NCBI GenBank assembly: GCA_030068145.1
Contig: JAPJBO010001121.1
Coordinates: forward strand, 1-64,000
DNA length: 64,000 nt
Direction of reading: 5' to 3'
Source of the DNA: Diplonema papillatum
Lineage: Eukaryota; Euglenozoa; Diplonemea; Diplonemida; Diplonemidae
Shown: one piece after another, positions 32,373 to 42,715 of the stretch
Layout: the number at the start of each line of letters is the position of its first letter
Position numbering within the stretch: position 1 is the first letter of the stretch
Translations under genes and position numbers: made by a program
Notes under the pieces: model-generated
Databases searched by the model: none
Told to the model about the DNA's origin: nothing
The model's input: the letters and a program-made list of their open reading frames with translations, nothing else

Positions 32373-33714
32373 TTTTGAAACGGTTCCCAACACAAGTTGT
32401 GCAAAGCCGCGACGAAGTTGGACGAGAGGCGCAAAAATGAGATTGTACTCAGGGTTGAAACCCGAGTTGACCCCAGGTACAGCTGGGCATGTATTCAGAA
32501 TGCCCAGGGCGCAGCTGCGGAAGTCGCAGCCGAAGTCGCTTTGGTTTCATAGCCGTCACTGTCGCTGTCGCTGCCAGCGGAAGAAACGGCTTTCGGGGCG
32601 ACCGCCCTGCCTTGCTTCTTCGGGACGACCTTCTTGGCCACGGGGGACAGGTTGCGCGTGCGCGTCGCCGACCCCCCAGTTCGGAAAAAGGTGTCGTGCC
32701 CAATATAGGAAAGGGGGTCCGGGCCCGTGCGAACCAATGTCCCCGGCACCGCGCTTGGTCTGTGCAAGCATCTCTTTTTCGGAAGCATGCCTGATCTACG
32801 ACCCGAGGACCTCCGAGCCTCGTCGACGCAGGCCCCGACAGGTGTGGACGACCTGTTCGCCCATATTCGTCCAGAATTGTGTTGTCTGGTCCCAAGTTGA
32901 CACCTGGCTGGGCGGGCAACATTCCAACTGCCCAAGTTTCACCCACTGCACTCCCAACTTTCCCGCCAAATCTCTCCGACCCATATGAGTCCCTGAACGG
33001 AGGGAAGAAAAACGGGGGGGGAAAAAAGTCTGATGATAAATTTGCAGCCCGCAACACAGCAGTCATACTGTCTGTTTTGCGCGCGAGTCGCTATCAGGAG
33101 CCCAGCGGAAAAGCAACAGAATGGACCACTTGGCTAATGCACGAGATCAAGTCTAGCTCGAAGATACGATAGCACAAAACATTTCTTTTGGAACCCCACC
33201 GATCACCAGAAGCACGCACTAAGCTGAACTTCACAAATACACAAAAGGTCGAAAGACACCAATCTGTACGCCCATAGTCTGACACTTGCTGTCGTCGGGG
33301 AATAGTTGAGTTGCAGCTCTTGACAAAGATAGATGGAAAAAAGAAGGTGTTTTTATTCTTCGCTTTTTCTCATGAACGGGGGGGTCGGTCCTGCTTTTGG
33401 CTTTGTAGGTTCTCCCGACTCCCAATTCGTGGTCAGCACAAACTCAAGAGGTCTAGTCAACTATTCCCTGCAGTATTGGCATACTTTGCAAGAAAAAAAA
33501 GAAAAGTGAGATGAAAGCAACCCAGCAAACCAGCAACGTTTCAAAAATGCCTCTTTCACCCCCCTAACAGCAGTTACTTGTACGAAAGAGATAGTTGGTG
33601 CCGGGCCGACAGAACCACTCTGTGTGTCAATTGCCAGCCCTCTATCCCGCTGAACCCGCTGAATGAACATCTCCGTTGGCGGTGTAGAGAAAGAGACGAC
33701 GAAGAAGAAAGAAG
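32373..33714. other. Intergenic, possible minus-strand gene fragment
   Basis: Around 32495-32790 the minus strand can encode a Lys- and Ser/Asp-rich segment (VAKKVVPKKQGRAVAPK, then SSAGSDSDSDGYE) that reads like the tail of a nuclear protein. Other frames are equally open, so confidence is low. The rest has no gene. Confidence 0.25.
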
Positions 33715-33926
33715 AGAAAAAGGCCGCTCCTGGTCCAGGAACGTGACGGTCAACCACAGCTTGCAAGGCTTGAGTCGGAGGCAGCACAGTGCTACAACCC
33801 CGTCCGCTTTGCCCTGTGGCTGACCGTCTCGACGAGCTTGTGGTCAGCGCGAGCGCCAAGCCCCAAGGTGTGCCACGCCTTGATGCTTTAGTTTGGGAAA
33901 TCGGTAGCCACTTGACCCGTAGGCCC
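33715..33926 (-). repeat. Dispersed repeat family A, inverted copy
   Basis: The reverse complement shares ACGTTCCTGGACCAGGAGCG, GCAAGCTGTGGTTGACCGTC, CAAGCTCGTCGAGACGGTCA and ACTAAAGCATCAAGG with copies near 48800-48990 and 62690-63050. Confidence 0.75.
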
Positions 33927-34140
33927 GTGGCGCGCCACGCTGCTGGCGGGTGTCGCTGAAAACGGCGCCCTGAGCCACCTCGGGCTGAGCGGCAACAAGC
34001 TGGCCGGGTCCCGGAAGGAAGGAAAAGAGCCCCACGTGGTCCGGGCACTCGAGATGCTGTGCACAGTCTTCGAGCTGCGAGGCTCCGCAACGCTCGAGGC
34101 GGTCGCGTTGCGCCACAACGAGTTGGACGCTGACTGTGGC
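33927..34140 (+). pseudogene. Leucine-rich-repeat gene fragment
   Basis: The frame reads ATLLAGVAENGALSHLGLSG, then NKLAG, and later TLEAVALRHNELDADCGR. This gives two to three LRRs of the ribonuclease-inhibitor type (LxxLxLxxNxL). There is no start, no further repeats and no stop that suggests a gene end. It lies inside a copy of repeat family A, as if captured by it. Confidence 0.55.
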
Positions 34141-35514
<1,374 letters not shown>

Positions 35515-35584
35515 TCCCCGGTAGCTCCCGGTACCTCCGCGGTCTTTGAAGAGTCCCCAAACGTAACAGGACGGTGGGCCTAAA

Positions 35585-37393
35585 ATGAACCCGCCAGACA
35601 AGCGCAAGCATGGGAAGAAGAAGGCCAAAACAAGCGCGCGTGAGCGGATCCTCTCGCACGAAGCAGAGGTCGACACGAGAGTCGCTCTGGCCATGAAGAG
35701 AGTCTCCGACGACGGCCTGATGCTGACCTGCCCGCGCGGCCACGCGTGGCGCAGCCTCCTCGACCGCGGCGCTTTGGAGCAGGCGTTTCAGGAAAGCAGC
35801 CCGGCGGGCGGTTCTCCCGCCTCCGGTGCTCCTCGAAGCGGGGTGGCCTTCGTCCTCGAGTGCTCGCAATGCACAGACGGTGCGTTCTTCTGCGGCTGGT
35901 GCATGCGGCGGTGCAGGGGAGGAAGCCGAGCCTCCGTCGTCGCTCCCGACGCGCACTGCGTGTTCGGCGCGTGCAAGGGTGGAGGCAATGTGGACGGGCA
36001 CCCTGCTCCGGTGCAAAAACGAAGCGACGAAGCAGGAGAAGCCAGCACGGAACCCGGCCAACTACAAGAGCAGCGCATGAGTGAAGCCATCGTGACTGAT
36101 GTGGGTACGAGATCTCATCCAGAAGAAGAAGAGGCCAGCACGGAACCCGGCCAACTGCAAGGGAAGCGCGTGAATGGAGCAATCATGGCTGACGTGGGTA
36201 CGACATCTTATCCGGAAGAAGAAGAAGCCAGCACGGAACCCGGCCAACCCGGCGAGGGCACGACACCCCACCCCGAAGGATCCGGCAAAAGAGAAGGCGC
36301 CGACCCGCCAACCGCCGAGTGTGCTCGGAAGGGCTCCCAGGCGAGCAGACAAACCAGCGCCGCCGACCAAGGACCTCCCCTGCCTTCCGTGGGCGGCGCA
36401 GCCAGCGGCCGCTTCGAGGCGTGGCTGCTGCACGTCGTCGAAGAAGTGGCGGCGGGGCAGGTCAGGCGGGTGCTCTCCACCGAGAACCCGTACATCGCGG
36501 AGCTCGCTTGCGAGCAGCTGGCCCCGGCGCTGGAGGGCGTTCCGGTCGACCTGCTGGCCCTGCACGAAGAGGCGCTCTTCGGCGGCGGGTCGGCGGCCGA
36601 CGAACCCGACGCGTGGGAGGGGTTCCGCCGCGAAGAAGTCGCAGCAGCCGCTGCCGCCTCGCCCCTGCCGACCCCCGACCGGGGCGTCGACGCGTTCCGG
36701 GCGGCGCTCGCCGGCCTCGGGCCGGACGCAGACCAACCCGCGGTGCACCTCCGCAGACCCGGCGCTGGAGGCGTCGGCCCGGCGCCCAGCACTCCGGAGA
36801 GGGATCCTTCCGCTGTCGTGTCACCTGTGACACATGGTGACCATGTGTCGCCTGCGACGCATGGTGGCCATGTGTCACCTGCGACACATGGTGGCCATGT
36901 GTCACCTGCGACGCATGGTGGCCATGTGGCACCTGCGACACATGGTGACCACGTGTCACCTGCGACGCATGGTGGCCATGTGTCACCTGCGACACATGGT
37001 GACCACGTGTCACCGGTGACACATGGTGACCATGTCTCACGTGTGGCACACGATGACCAGCAGCAGCGGCAGCAGGATCTGCGGGGATCTGCGGAAGTCG
37101 TGTTGAACGGCGCGGCGAACGGCGTTTTGGGGGCCGGACTCGACGCGTCCGATCCGGACGGCGGAGGCTCGTTCGTCGCCGCCGATTGCTACGTGGCTTG
37201 GGCAAAGGACGACGAGGTCCCGTTTTCGCCGTCGGAGGACGTCGGGTACACCGGCGACGGCCGCGAGGTTGACGCGAGGATCCTTTCGCTCCTGCAGCTG
37301 TCGTCGCCGGTCACAGAAACGGAGGAGAGAGCGGACACGCTGGACACACCGGGCTTGGGTCTCCCGGTCTTCCCGCACTTCATGCAAAGCTGA
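35585..37393 (+). CDS. Cys/His-rich zinc-binding protein with minisatellite-encoded repeats
   Basis: 602 residues with a Lys-rich N-terminus (residues 5-20). Residues 47-130 form a metal-binding cluster: CPRGH (C49, H53), CSQC (C93, C96), FFCGWC (C103, C106), C110, then HCVFGAC (H124, C125, C130). The spacing resembles an IBR/RING-type double zinc site, as in RBR ubiquitin ligases or related protist proteins; I cannot name the family. Residues ~150-225 hold three degenerate copies of an EASTEPGQLQ unit. Residues ~320-400 have an acidic/helical look. Residues ~413-490 are about nine copies of a nine-residue unit (ATHGGHVSP/VTHGDHVSP). The C-terminus is acidic. It is a single exon starting 72 bases after the (CA)n tract, which could affect its promoter. 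Confidence 0.55.
   Translation: MNPPDKRKHGKKKAKTSARERILSHEAEVDTRVALAMKRVSDDGLMLTCPRGHAWRSLLDRGALEQAFQESSPAGGSPASGAPRSGVAFVLECSQCTDGAFFCGWCMRRCRGGSRASVVAPDAHCVFGACKGGGNVDGHPAPVQKRSDEAGEASTEPGQLQEQRMSEAIVTDVGTRSHPEEEEASTEPGQLQGKRVNGAIMADVGTTSYPEEEEASTEPGQPGEGTTPHPEGSGKREGADPPTAECARKGSQASRQTSAADQGPPLPSVGGAASGRFEAWLLHVVEEVAAGQVRRVLSTENPYIAELACEQLAPALEGVPVDLLALHEEALFGGGSAADEPDAWEGFRREEVAAAAAASPLPTPDRGVDAFRAALAGLGPDADQPAVHLRRPGAGGVGPAPSTPERDPSAVVSPVTHGDHVSPATHGGHVSPATHGGHVSPATHGGHVAPATHGDHVSPATHGGHVSPATHGDHVSPVTHGDHVSRVAHDDQQQRQQDLRGSAEVVLNGAANGVLGAGLDASDPDGGGSFVAADCYVAWAKDDEVPFSPSEDVGYTGDGREVDARILSLLQLSSPVTETEERADTLDTPGLGLPVFPHFMQS
36823..37050 (+). repeat. Coding 27-bp minisatellite
   Basis: Units of ACACATGGTGACCATGTGTC with GCCTGCG-type spacers, about nine copies, keep the 27-bp (nine-codon) period and therefore the frame. 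Each unit contains the near-palindrome CATGGTGACCATG. Confidence 0.9.
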
Positions 37394-37609
37394 GGGACGC
37401 GCCCCAGCACCGAACGGAACATTTCCGGAACAACGGCTGCACACGAAGAAGAACGAAACCAAACCAACAACTACTGTGACCGGACCACTCTCCGGGTGTA
37501 CACGCGAGGAGCCAACAAACCTGTTAGGCTGGTGTGGCCGGATTCAAGTTTTGCCGGCTTTGTGCCTGGTTCTTGCCAGGTTTGTGCCTGGCTTGCGCTT
37601 AGTTCTTGC
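37394..37609. other. Short intergenic region downstream of the zinc-protein gene
   Basis: AACAACGGCTGCACACGAAG near 37430 is a piece of repeat family B. No gene. Confidence 0.5.
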
Positions 37610-38110
37610 CGGGTTTGTGCCTGGTTCTTACCAGGTTTGCCTGGTTTGTGCCTGGTTCTTACTGGTTCTTACCAGGTTTGCCTGGTTTGTGCCTGGTTCT
37701 TACTGGTTCTTACCAGGTTTGCCTGGTTTGTGCCTGGTTCTTACTGGTTCTTACCAGGTTTGCCTGGTTTGTGCCTGGTTCTTACTGGTTCTTACCAGGT
37801 TTGCCTGGTTTGTGCCTGGTTCTTACTGGTTCTTACCAGGTTTGCCTGGTTTGTGCCTGGTTCTTACTGGTTCTTACCAGGTTTGCCTGGTTTGTGCCTG
37901 GTTCTTACTGGTTCTTACCAGGTTTGCCTGGTTTGTGCCTGGTTCTTACTGGTTCTTACCAGGTTTGCCTGGTTTGTGCCTGGTTCTTACTGGTTCTTAC
38001 CAGGTTTGCCTGGTTTGTGCCTGGTTCTTACTGGTTCTTACCAGGTTTGCCTGGTTTGTGCCTGGTTCTTACTGGTTCTTACCAGGTTTGCCTGGTTCCT
38101 GGTTCTTGCC
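37610..38110 (+). repeat. 41-bp minisatellite, about 11 copies
   Basis: The unit is GCCTGGTTTGTGCCTGGTTC followed by TTACTGGTTCTTACCAGGTTT, almost perfectly repeated. Because 41 is not a multiple of three and the unit lacks stops in the plus sense, all three plus frames are open and give long Leu/Val/Phe/Trp-rich artefact proteins. Confidence 0.95.
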
Positions 38111-38873
38111 GGTTCTGTGCCGAATTCTAACCGGATTCTATGAAAGGGTGCGGATCACACCATTAACCGTCATTAGCCGTATCGGTTTTCACCCCCATTG
38201 ATCAGTTGAGGCTGATCGTCCATTGTTTTGTTGATAACGTGCACGACCCTAACTCCGGAAATATCCATGTCATAGATACAATTCTCCTTCTGGCTGCCCC
38301 GGACTCGGAATCACGACACTCTGGCCGTGTGATTGGTTACGAACGATCTTCTTGCTTCGCACGCACTTCACGCTCGACAGGTTCACACCTGGAAACAACA
38401 GAAACGCACACTAGCCAACAATAGAACAGAAAATATACGCTAGAAAAGCTAGCCCGTGTGTCCGCTGTCAAGACGATCGCGCCTTACTTGTTCCCGTTCC
38501 ATTAGCAGAGGACGACCTGTGGTGAAACAAAACCGTACAACCGAGCCAAAACCCCCCGTAATCAACTGGTCCGACGCTTCAGATATAGAGTGGGCTTTCC
38601 TGCTCGAAACGACCCCCCGACGGGTGATTCTGGATGTGCTCTCACCGCCCAGGGAGCACAGCAGCTTGGTACTGCTGTGTAGAGCACTAGCAGCTGTGGT
38701 GGTAGATACCTACGCACCGCTCTGCTGAGCATCAACAGCATATCCATCCGCTGCTGTGTAGTGCTACTGCATGCTGTGCAGTGCATACGTACTAGCAGAG
38801 GAGGATGCTACGTAGCTATACACCGTAGTAGGTGGTTCATCAAGGAGCTGCTTGCTGCGTTGCAGGCGGTTAG
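38111..38873. other. Intergenic, no gene
   Basis: Positions 38640-38830 are rich in short palindromes around GCTGTGTAGTGC and TACGTAGC, like 13690-13990 and 62840-62960. No coding frame is recognised. Confidence 0.45.
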
Positions 38874-39047
38874 CTGACGAGACCCGGTCGGAAGTTCCGC
38901 CTCATGGTGGACGACCAGGCAGTGATCTTCGCTCTGCGAAAGGGCCACAGCAACAATTACCTGGCCAACGAGATCCTCTGCTTGCTTTTCGATCATGTGG
39001 CGCTGCATCACCGCCATGCAAAAGGAGCACGAGCAAAGTCCAGCTAA
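38874..39047 (+). pseudogene. Retroelement RNase H-like fragment
   Basis: A 57-codon open stretch reads FRLMVDDQAVIFALRKGHSN then NYLANEILCLLFDH, ending at TAA 39045. D-x-Q-A-V-x-x-A-L-R-K-G-x-S-N-N is the pattern of the RNase H core in several retroelement polyproteins (DIRS or other families). Nothing else of a retroelement is recognised around it. Confidence 0.4.
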
Positions 39048-39198
39048 TCCACGAGCGTCCGTTCAGTTGTCTCTCCGCCTTGGGATATGCTGCCCGGCGC
39101 CGTGTCCTTGCTTCAGGTCTACCCGCTCTTTGCGAGCACCCATTACGCAACACACAGGTCACCCATCACCAAAGCACGACTCACACGCAAGTGCCGGT

Positions 39199-40329
39199 AT
39201 GAAAGGAAATGCAACCGAAAATAACATGTTCGCGCACCCGAGCTCGTCACAACCGAACTCGTCGTCTCCGAGGCTGGAGAATCCCCTGGAGTGGCTTTTT
39301 GCAGAGGCTGAGTGGTTCGCGAAGTGCAGCCTCAAGAAAGATCCGAACTTCCAATTTTACCCGAACCCGTGTGTCCAGAAGCCCGGATGTCCTGCAATAG
39401 AAAAGTTCCTCAAAGCCGGAGGGGCGGGAAAGGAGACGATGGGCTACTTCGCCTATCACGGTACCAAAAGTGATTACGCCATCAGCGCAATCTGTTGCGA
39501 AGGCTGGGATCCTAGTCTCCGGAACGTTCAAAAGCACGGCCCTGGTGAGTACTTTTCGTCCAACCCCTGGACGGCACGTGCGTATGCAAAACCAAAGGAC
39601 ATGTTACTGCTCGCGTTCATTCTGGAGGGAAAGTGGCTGGACAAGACGAAGCACCTGGTTGTGAGCAACCCGCTGGACGGACACTGTGCCTTTGTTGTCC
39701 CGGTGGGTGTGGTTTGTTGGAATAAAAAGGAGCCGCTTTGGAAATGCTGCCGCACGGAACCGGCCTCCTACGTCTGGGAGTGGGAGGGCAAAAAAGAGTG
39801 GAACCAGTTCCCCTACAGTACGTGGGCGGGCATCGAGGCCGCGTTTGTCGGCGGGTTCAAGGAGTGCACAATGGTCCTGGTGTCTCGCACGGGCCGGCGC
39901 CAGTTGTACAATATCAATTTCGTGAATTGGCGTCAAAAAAACACGACAACCGGTTTCGAACGCCCGGTGCGGAGAGTGCCATCCAATTCCACCCTGTTCT
40001 ACGTCGTCGACAATCAATGTGTGCCGTACCCCTTTTCTATGCAGGTTGTCGTGCAGGAGTTGTGGGACAACTACTGCCGCGGGTCCGGCCCTGCGGTTTG
40101 TTTCGTCCCGTTCCCGTCAGGCTCCGAAATGTACCGCTTTGACTTCGAGAAAAGGACGCAGCAAAACTGCAGCACAAACGGAGAACGGCCCATTTACAAC
40201 ACGAAGTATCCTGCGCAGACTCTCTCTCTCCTGGACGGACACCGTGCCTTCGCGGGTGCGGCTTTTTCGATTGAAGACTTTCCGCGTAGGAAATTCTGCC
40301 AGCGGGTCCGCAATTGGCTAGAGTGTTAA
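39199..40329 (+). CDS. PARP-like ADP-ribosyltransferase with C-terminal WWE domains
   Basis: 376 residues from ATG 39199. The frame is open further upstream, but that part overlaps the RNase H relic and lacks domain content. Residues 78-172 are a PARP catalytic fold: YFAYHGTK (H87 of the H-Y-E triad), GPGEYFSSNPWTARAYA (Y118 and Y129), MLLLAFILEGKWLD, then CAFVVPVGVV, where poly-ADP-ribosylating PARPs have the catalytic Glu. No Glu is seen, so mono-ADP-ribosylation or loss of activity is likely. Residues 191-260 form a WWE domain (VWEWEGKKEWNQF...LYNINF...RQKNTTTGFERPVRR). Residues 266-332 look like a second, diverged WWE (MYRFDFEKRTQQNCSTNGERPI). WWE domains bind ADP-ribose chains or ubiquitin-pathway partners. 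A WWE after the catalytic domain is the reverse of the common order. Confidence 0.72.
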   Translation: MKGNATENNMFAHPSSSQPNSSSPRLENPLEWLFAEAEWFAKCSLKKDPNFQFYPNPCVQKPGCPAIEKFLKAGGAGKETMGYFAYHGTKSDYAISAICCEGWDPSLRNVQKHGPGEYFSSNPWTARAYAKPKDMLLLAFILEGKWLDKTKHLVVSNPLDGHCAFVVPVGVVCWNKKEPLWKCCRTEPASYVWEWEGKKEWNQFPYSTWAGIEAAFVGGFKECTMVLVSRTGRRQLYNINFVNWRQKNTTTGFERPVRRVPSNSTLFYVVDNQCVPYPFSMQVVVQELWDNYCRGSGPAVCFVPFPSGSEMYRFDFEKRTQQNCSTNGERPIYNTKYPAQTLSLLDGHRAFAGAAFSIEDFPRRKFCQRVRNWLEC

Positions 40330-40692
40330 ATGACTAGCTTGAACGACACATGTACGCGGCCGAACTTCGCTTCGTGCCCGAACTGTTTTTTAGTACCAGC
40401 ACAGCCTGAGCGCTTAGCAACGCCCGAACTAAGCATCACTCGAACTTAGCTTCACCAGCATTGCCCGAACTTTACTGTTCCCCGAACTTTAACTGCTGCC
40501 TCCAGTCTCGCCACGCGCCGGCCTTAGCCGAGCGCACGTACTTCTGCTTATTCGAGACTGGAGGTCCTATGAACATGCAATGTGAATAGCCTCTATTCGA
40601 GCCAACCCCACTTTTCTCTACACTAAAAAAGTGTATTGTTTTGAACTGGATAATAGCGCGGAGCTGGCTTTTTCTCCCCCTGGGAAAATGTA
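40330..40692. other. Downstream region of the PARP gene
   Basis: GCCCGAACTTAG-type units near 40385-40490 begin a diffuse satellite. CGAGACTGGAGGTCCTATGA (about 40553) is repeated exactly near 41061, flanking the two tRNA-like units. No gene. Confidence 0.5.
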
Positions 40693-40760
40693 TATGGGTG
40701 GCAGAGTGAGCGGGTGTCGGCCTTCAGGCCGGTGTGTCCGGGTTCAAACCCCGCCCATGA
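40693..40760 (+). repeat. tRNA-derived SINE-like unit 1
   Basis: An A box-like TGGCAGAGTGAGCGG at 40699 and a B box-like GGTTCAAACCC at 40741 are spaced as in a tRNA gene. TATGGGT can pair with GCCCATG as an acceptor stem, and TTTT follows at 40764. The middle hairpin CGGCC-TTCA-GGCCG has a four-base loop and no normal anticodon loop, so it is not a working tRNA. Confidence 0.5.
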
Positions 40761-40969
40761 CACTTTTCCGGTCGAAGATTATTTCGAGTTTCGGGGCCTG
40801 ATGTGCCCGAAATTTGCGTTTTTTGCGGAGTTTCTCAGCCCCCCGGAGAAATACCGGAGGGGGGGGCGGCGGGAAAAGGCTGCCCCAGGGCGGCCCCCCC
40901 CCGTGCTGGGCCCCGGGTACGAGGCCAAACTTTACACCCGAACTTAGCTTCGCCCGGACTTTTATGGTC

Positions 40970-41031
40970 CACTTCAACAGTGCGACGGTCTCCGGACCCA
41001 CAGGTCCGCGGTTCGATCCCCGCGCGAAGTG
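40970..41031 (+). repeat. tRNA-derived SINE-like unit 2
   Basis: CACTTC pairs with GAAGTG at the ends. GGTTCGATCCCC is a B box and a T-run follows at once (41032). The middle hairpin is GGACC-CACA-GGTCC, again with a four-base loop. The downstream TTTTTCGGTTTGAAG... resembles the sequence after unit 1 (TTTTCCGGTCGAAG...), so the two are members of one family. Confidence 0.5.
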
Positions 41032-41095
41032 TTTTTTTCGGTTTGAAGTTTTTGAGAATTTTTCGAGACTGGAGGTCCTATGAACATGCAATGTT

Positions 41096-41512
41096 CACCA
41101 GAACTTTGCTTCACCCGAACTTCGCCCGAACTTTGCTTCGCCCGAACTTTGCTTCACCAGAACTTTGCTTCACCCGAACTTAGCTCCACCCGAACTTAGC
41201 TTCGCCCGAACTTTGTTTCGCCCGATCTTAGCTTCACCAGAACTTTGCTTTCACCCTAACTTAGCTTCACCAGAACTTTGCTTCACCCGAACTTTGCTTC
41301 CCCCAGAACTTAGCTTCGCCCGGACTTTGTTTCGCCCGAACTTAGCTTGACCCGAACTTTGCTTCGCCCGAACTTTGCTTCACCAGAACGTAGCTTCGCC
41401 CGAACTTTGCTTCGCCCGAACTTTGCTTCCCCCAGAACTTTGTTTCGCCCGAACTTTGCTTCACCAGAACTTTGCTTCATCCGAACTTAGCTTCGCCCAG
41501 AACTTTTCTCTG
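41096..41512 (+). repeat. Degenerate 16-bp satellite (CTTTGCTTCGCCCGAA)
   Basis: About 25 variable units alternating CGCCCGAACTTTG and CACCAGAACTTTG/ACTTAG. Weaker relatives occur at 34940-34995, 40385-40500 and 40930-40960. Confidence 0.85.
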
Positions 41513-42715
41513 GGTTTACACAGCACGAAGTGCCGGCTCCAAAAACTGTGAATCCCCCCCGGTCAGGAAAAGAAATGCAAAGTTCCCTCCCACCCGTCCC
41601 TTGGAAAGGGGGAAAGAATTCAATTGACCTGCCCCTCGCAATCTCGCAAGGACAGGAGCAAGGTGGTCCTGTGTTTCTCCACGGGACCCCGACGCTCGCT
41701 ACGTCGTCATAAAAACCCAAACGAAGAATAGTGTCTTCTTCCTCCTCTCGAAACGTCTTCCTCCAACGTCTCCTTGTACTAGGCCGGCGCAAGCCAAAGG
41801 GATGGGTAATCAGATCGGTGAGAAAAAAACAGGCAGTCTTATTCTCCCAACAATATAGGTGAACACCCAAACACACACCTTCTCCCTTTCCGGTTTTTTG
41901 CGCCACTGACCCGGTCAGGAAAAGGAATGCAAAGTTCCCTCCCACCCCTTTTTCCTCCCCTTCCGAACCGGCGTCGGGAGCAGCGAAACAGCACCGCGCG
42001 CGAATTTCTCTTTTCTCTTTTCACCACTTCTTATTTCCATTTCCCCTCCGTTCAGTCCCGGGAGTAGGAGAGGGCGGGCAAAGTAAAAAGCTCGCTGAAC
42101 ACATAGGAAAAGAAATGCAAAGTTCCCTCCCACCCCTTTTTCCTCCCCTTCCGAACCGGCGTCGGGAGCAGCGAAACAGCACCGCGCGCGAATTTCTCTT
42201 TTCTCTTTTCACCACTTCTTATTTCCATTTCCCCTCCGTTCAGTCCCGGGAGTAGGAGAGGGCGGGCAAAGTAAAAAGCTCACTGAACACATAGGAAAAG
42301 AAATGCAAAGTTCCCTCCCACCCCTTTTTCCTCCCCTTCCGAACCGGCGTCGGGAGCAGCGAAACAGCACCGCGCGCGAATTTCTCTTTTCTCTTTTCAC
42401 CACTTCTTATTTCCATTTCCCCTCCGTTCAGTCCCGGGAGTAGGAGAGGGCGGGCAAAGTAAAAAGCTCACTGAACACATAGGAAAAGAAATGCAAAGTT
42501 TCCTCCCACCCGTCCCTTGGAAAGGGGAGTTCGCACAGTTCATATTCGAAAACCCTTGCTCCTCCGGAGTGGTTGGATTTCCTTCCGCGTGATTGACACA
42601 CGGAAGAGGGTACCCCGCAGAAGTGTTTCCTCCTGTGAGTCAACGGGCCCTCTTTTTCTGCAGCGGGAAGAGTTCAATTGACCGGCCCCTTGCAATCTCG
42701 CTAGGACAGGAGTCA
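41513..42715. repeat. 188-bp tandem repeat and flanks
   Basis: AGGAAAAGAAATGCAAAG starts units at 41918 (diverged), 42105, 42293 and a partial one at 42481. Each contains a GAACCGGCGTCGGGAGCAGC block and ends CTGAACACAT. The outer flanks (41566-41615 and 42481-42530) share CCGTCCCTTGGAAAGGGG, and TTCAATTGACCxGCCCC with GCAATCTCGC occurs on both sides. No gene. Confidence 0.9.

Noticed and set aside
37269-38201. Long Leu/Val/Phe/Trp-rich frames, membrane-protein-like
   Set aside because: They translate the 41-bp minisatellite; all three plus frames are open there, so openness says nothing about coding.
40693-41031. Functional tRNA genes
   Set aside because: Both units lack a seven-base anticodon loop and a proper D arm, so they were called tRNA-derived repeats.
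41031-41041. Spliced-leader-like TTTTTTTCG, as in Euglena mRNA leaders
   Set aside because: Only the T-run and CG match; the rest of the leader and the RNA gene are absent, and the T-run is the tail of the tRNA-like unit.
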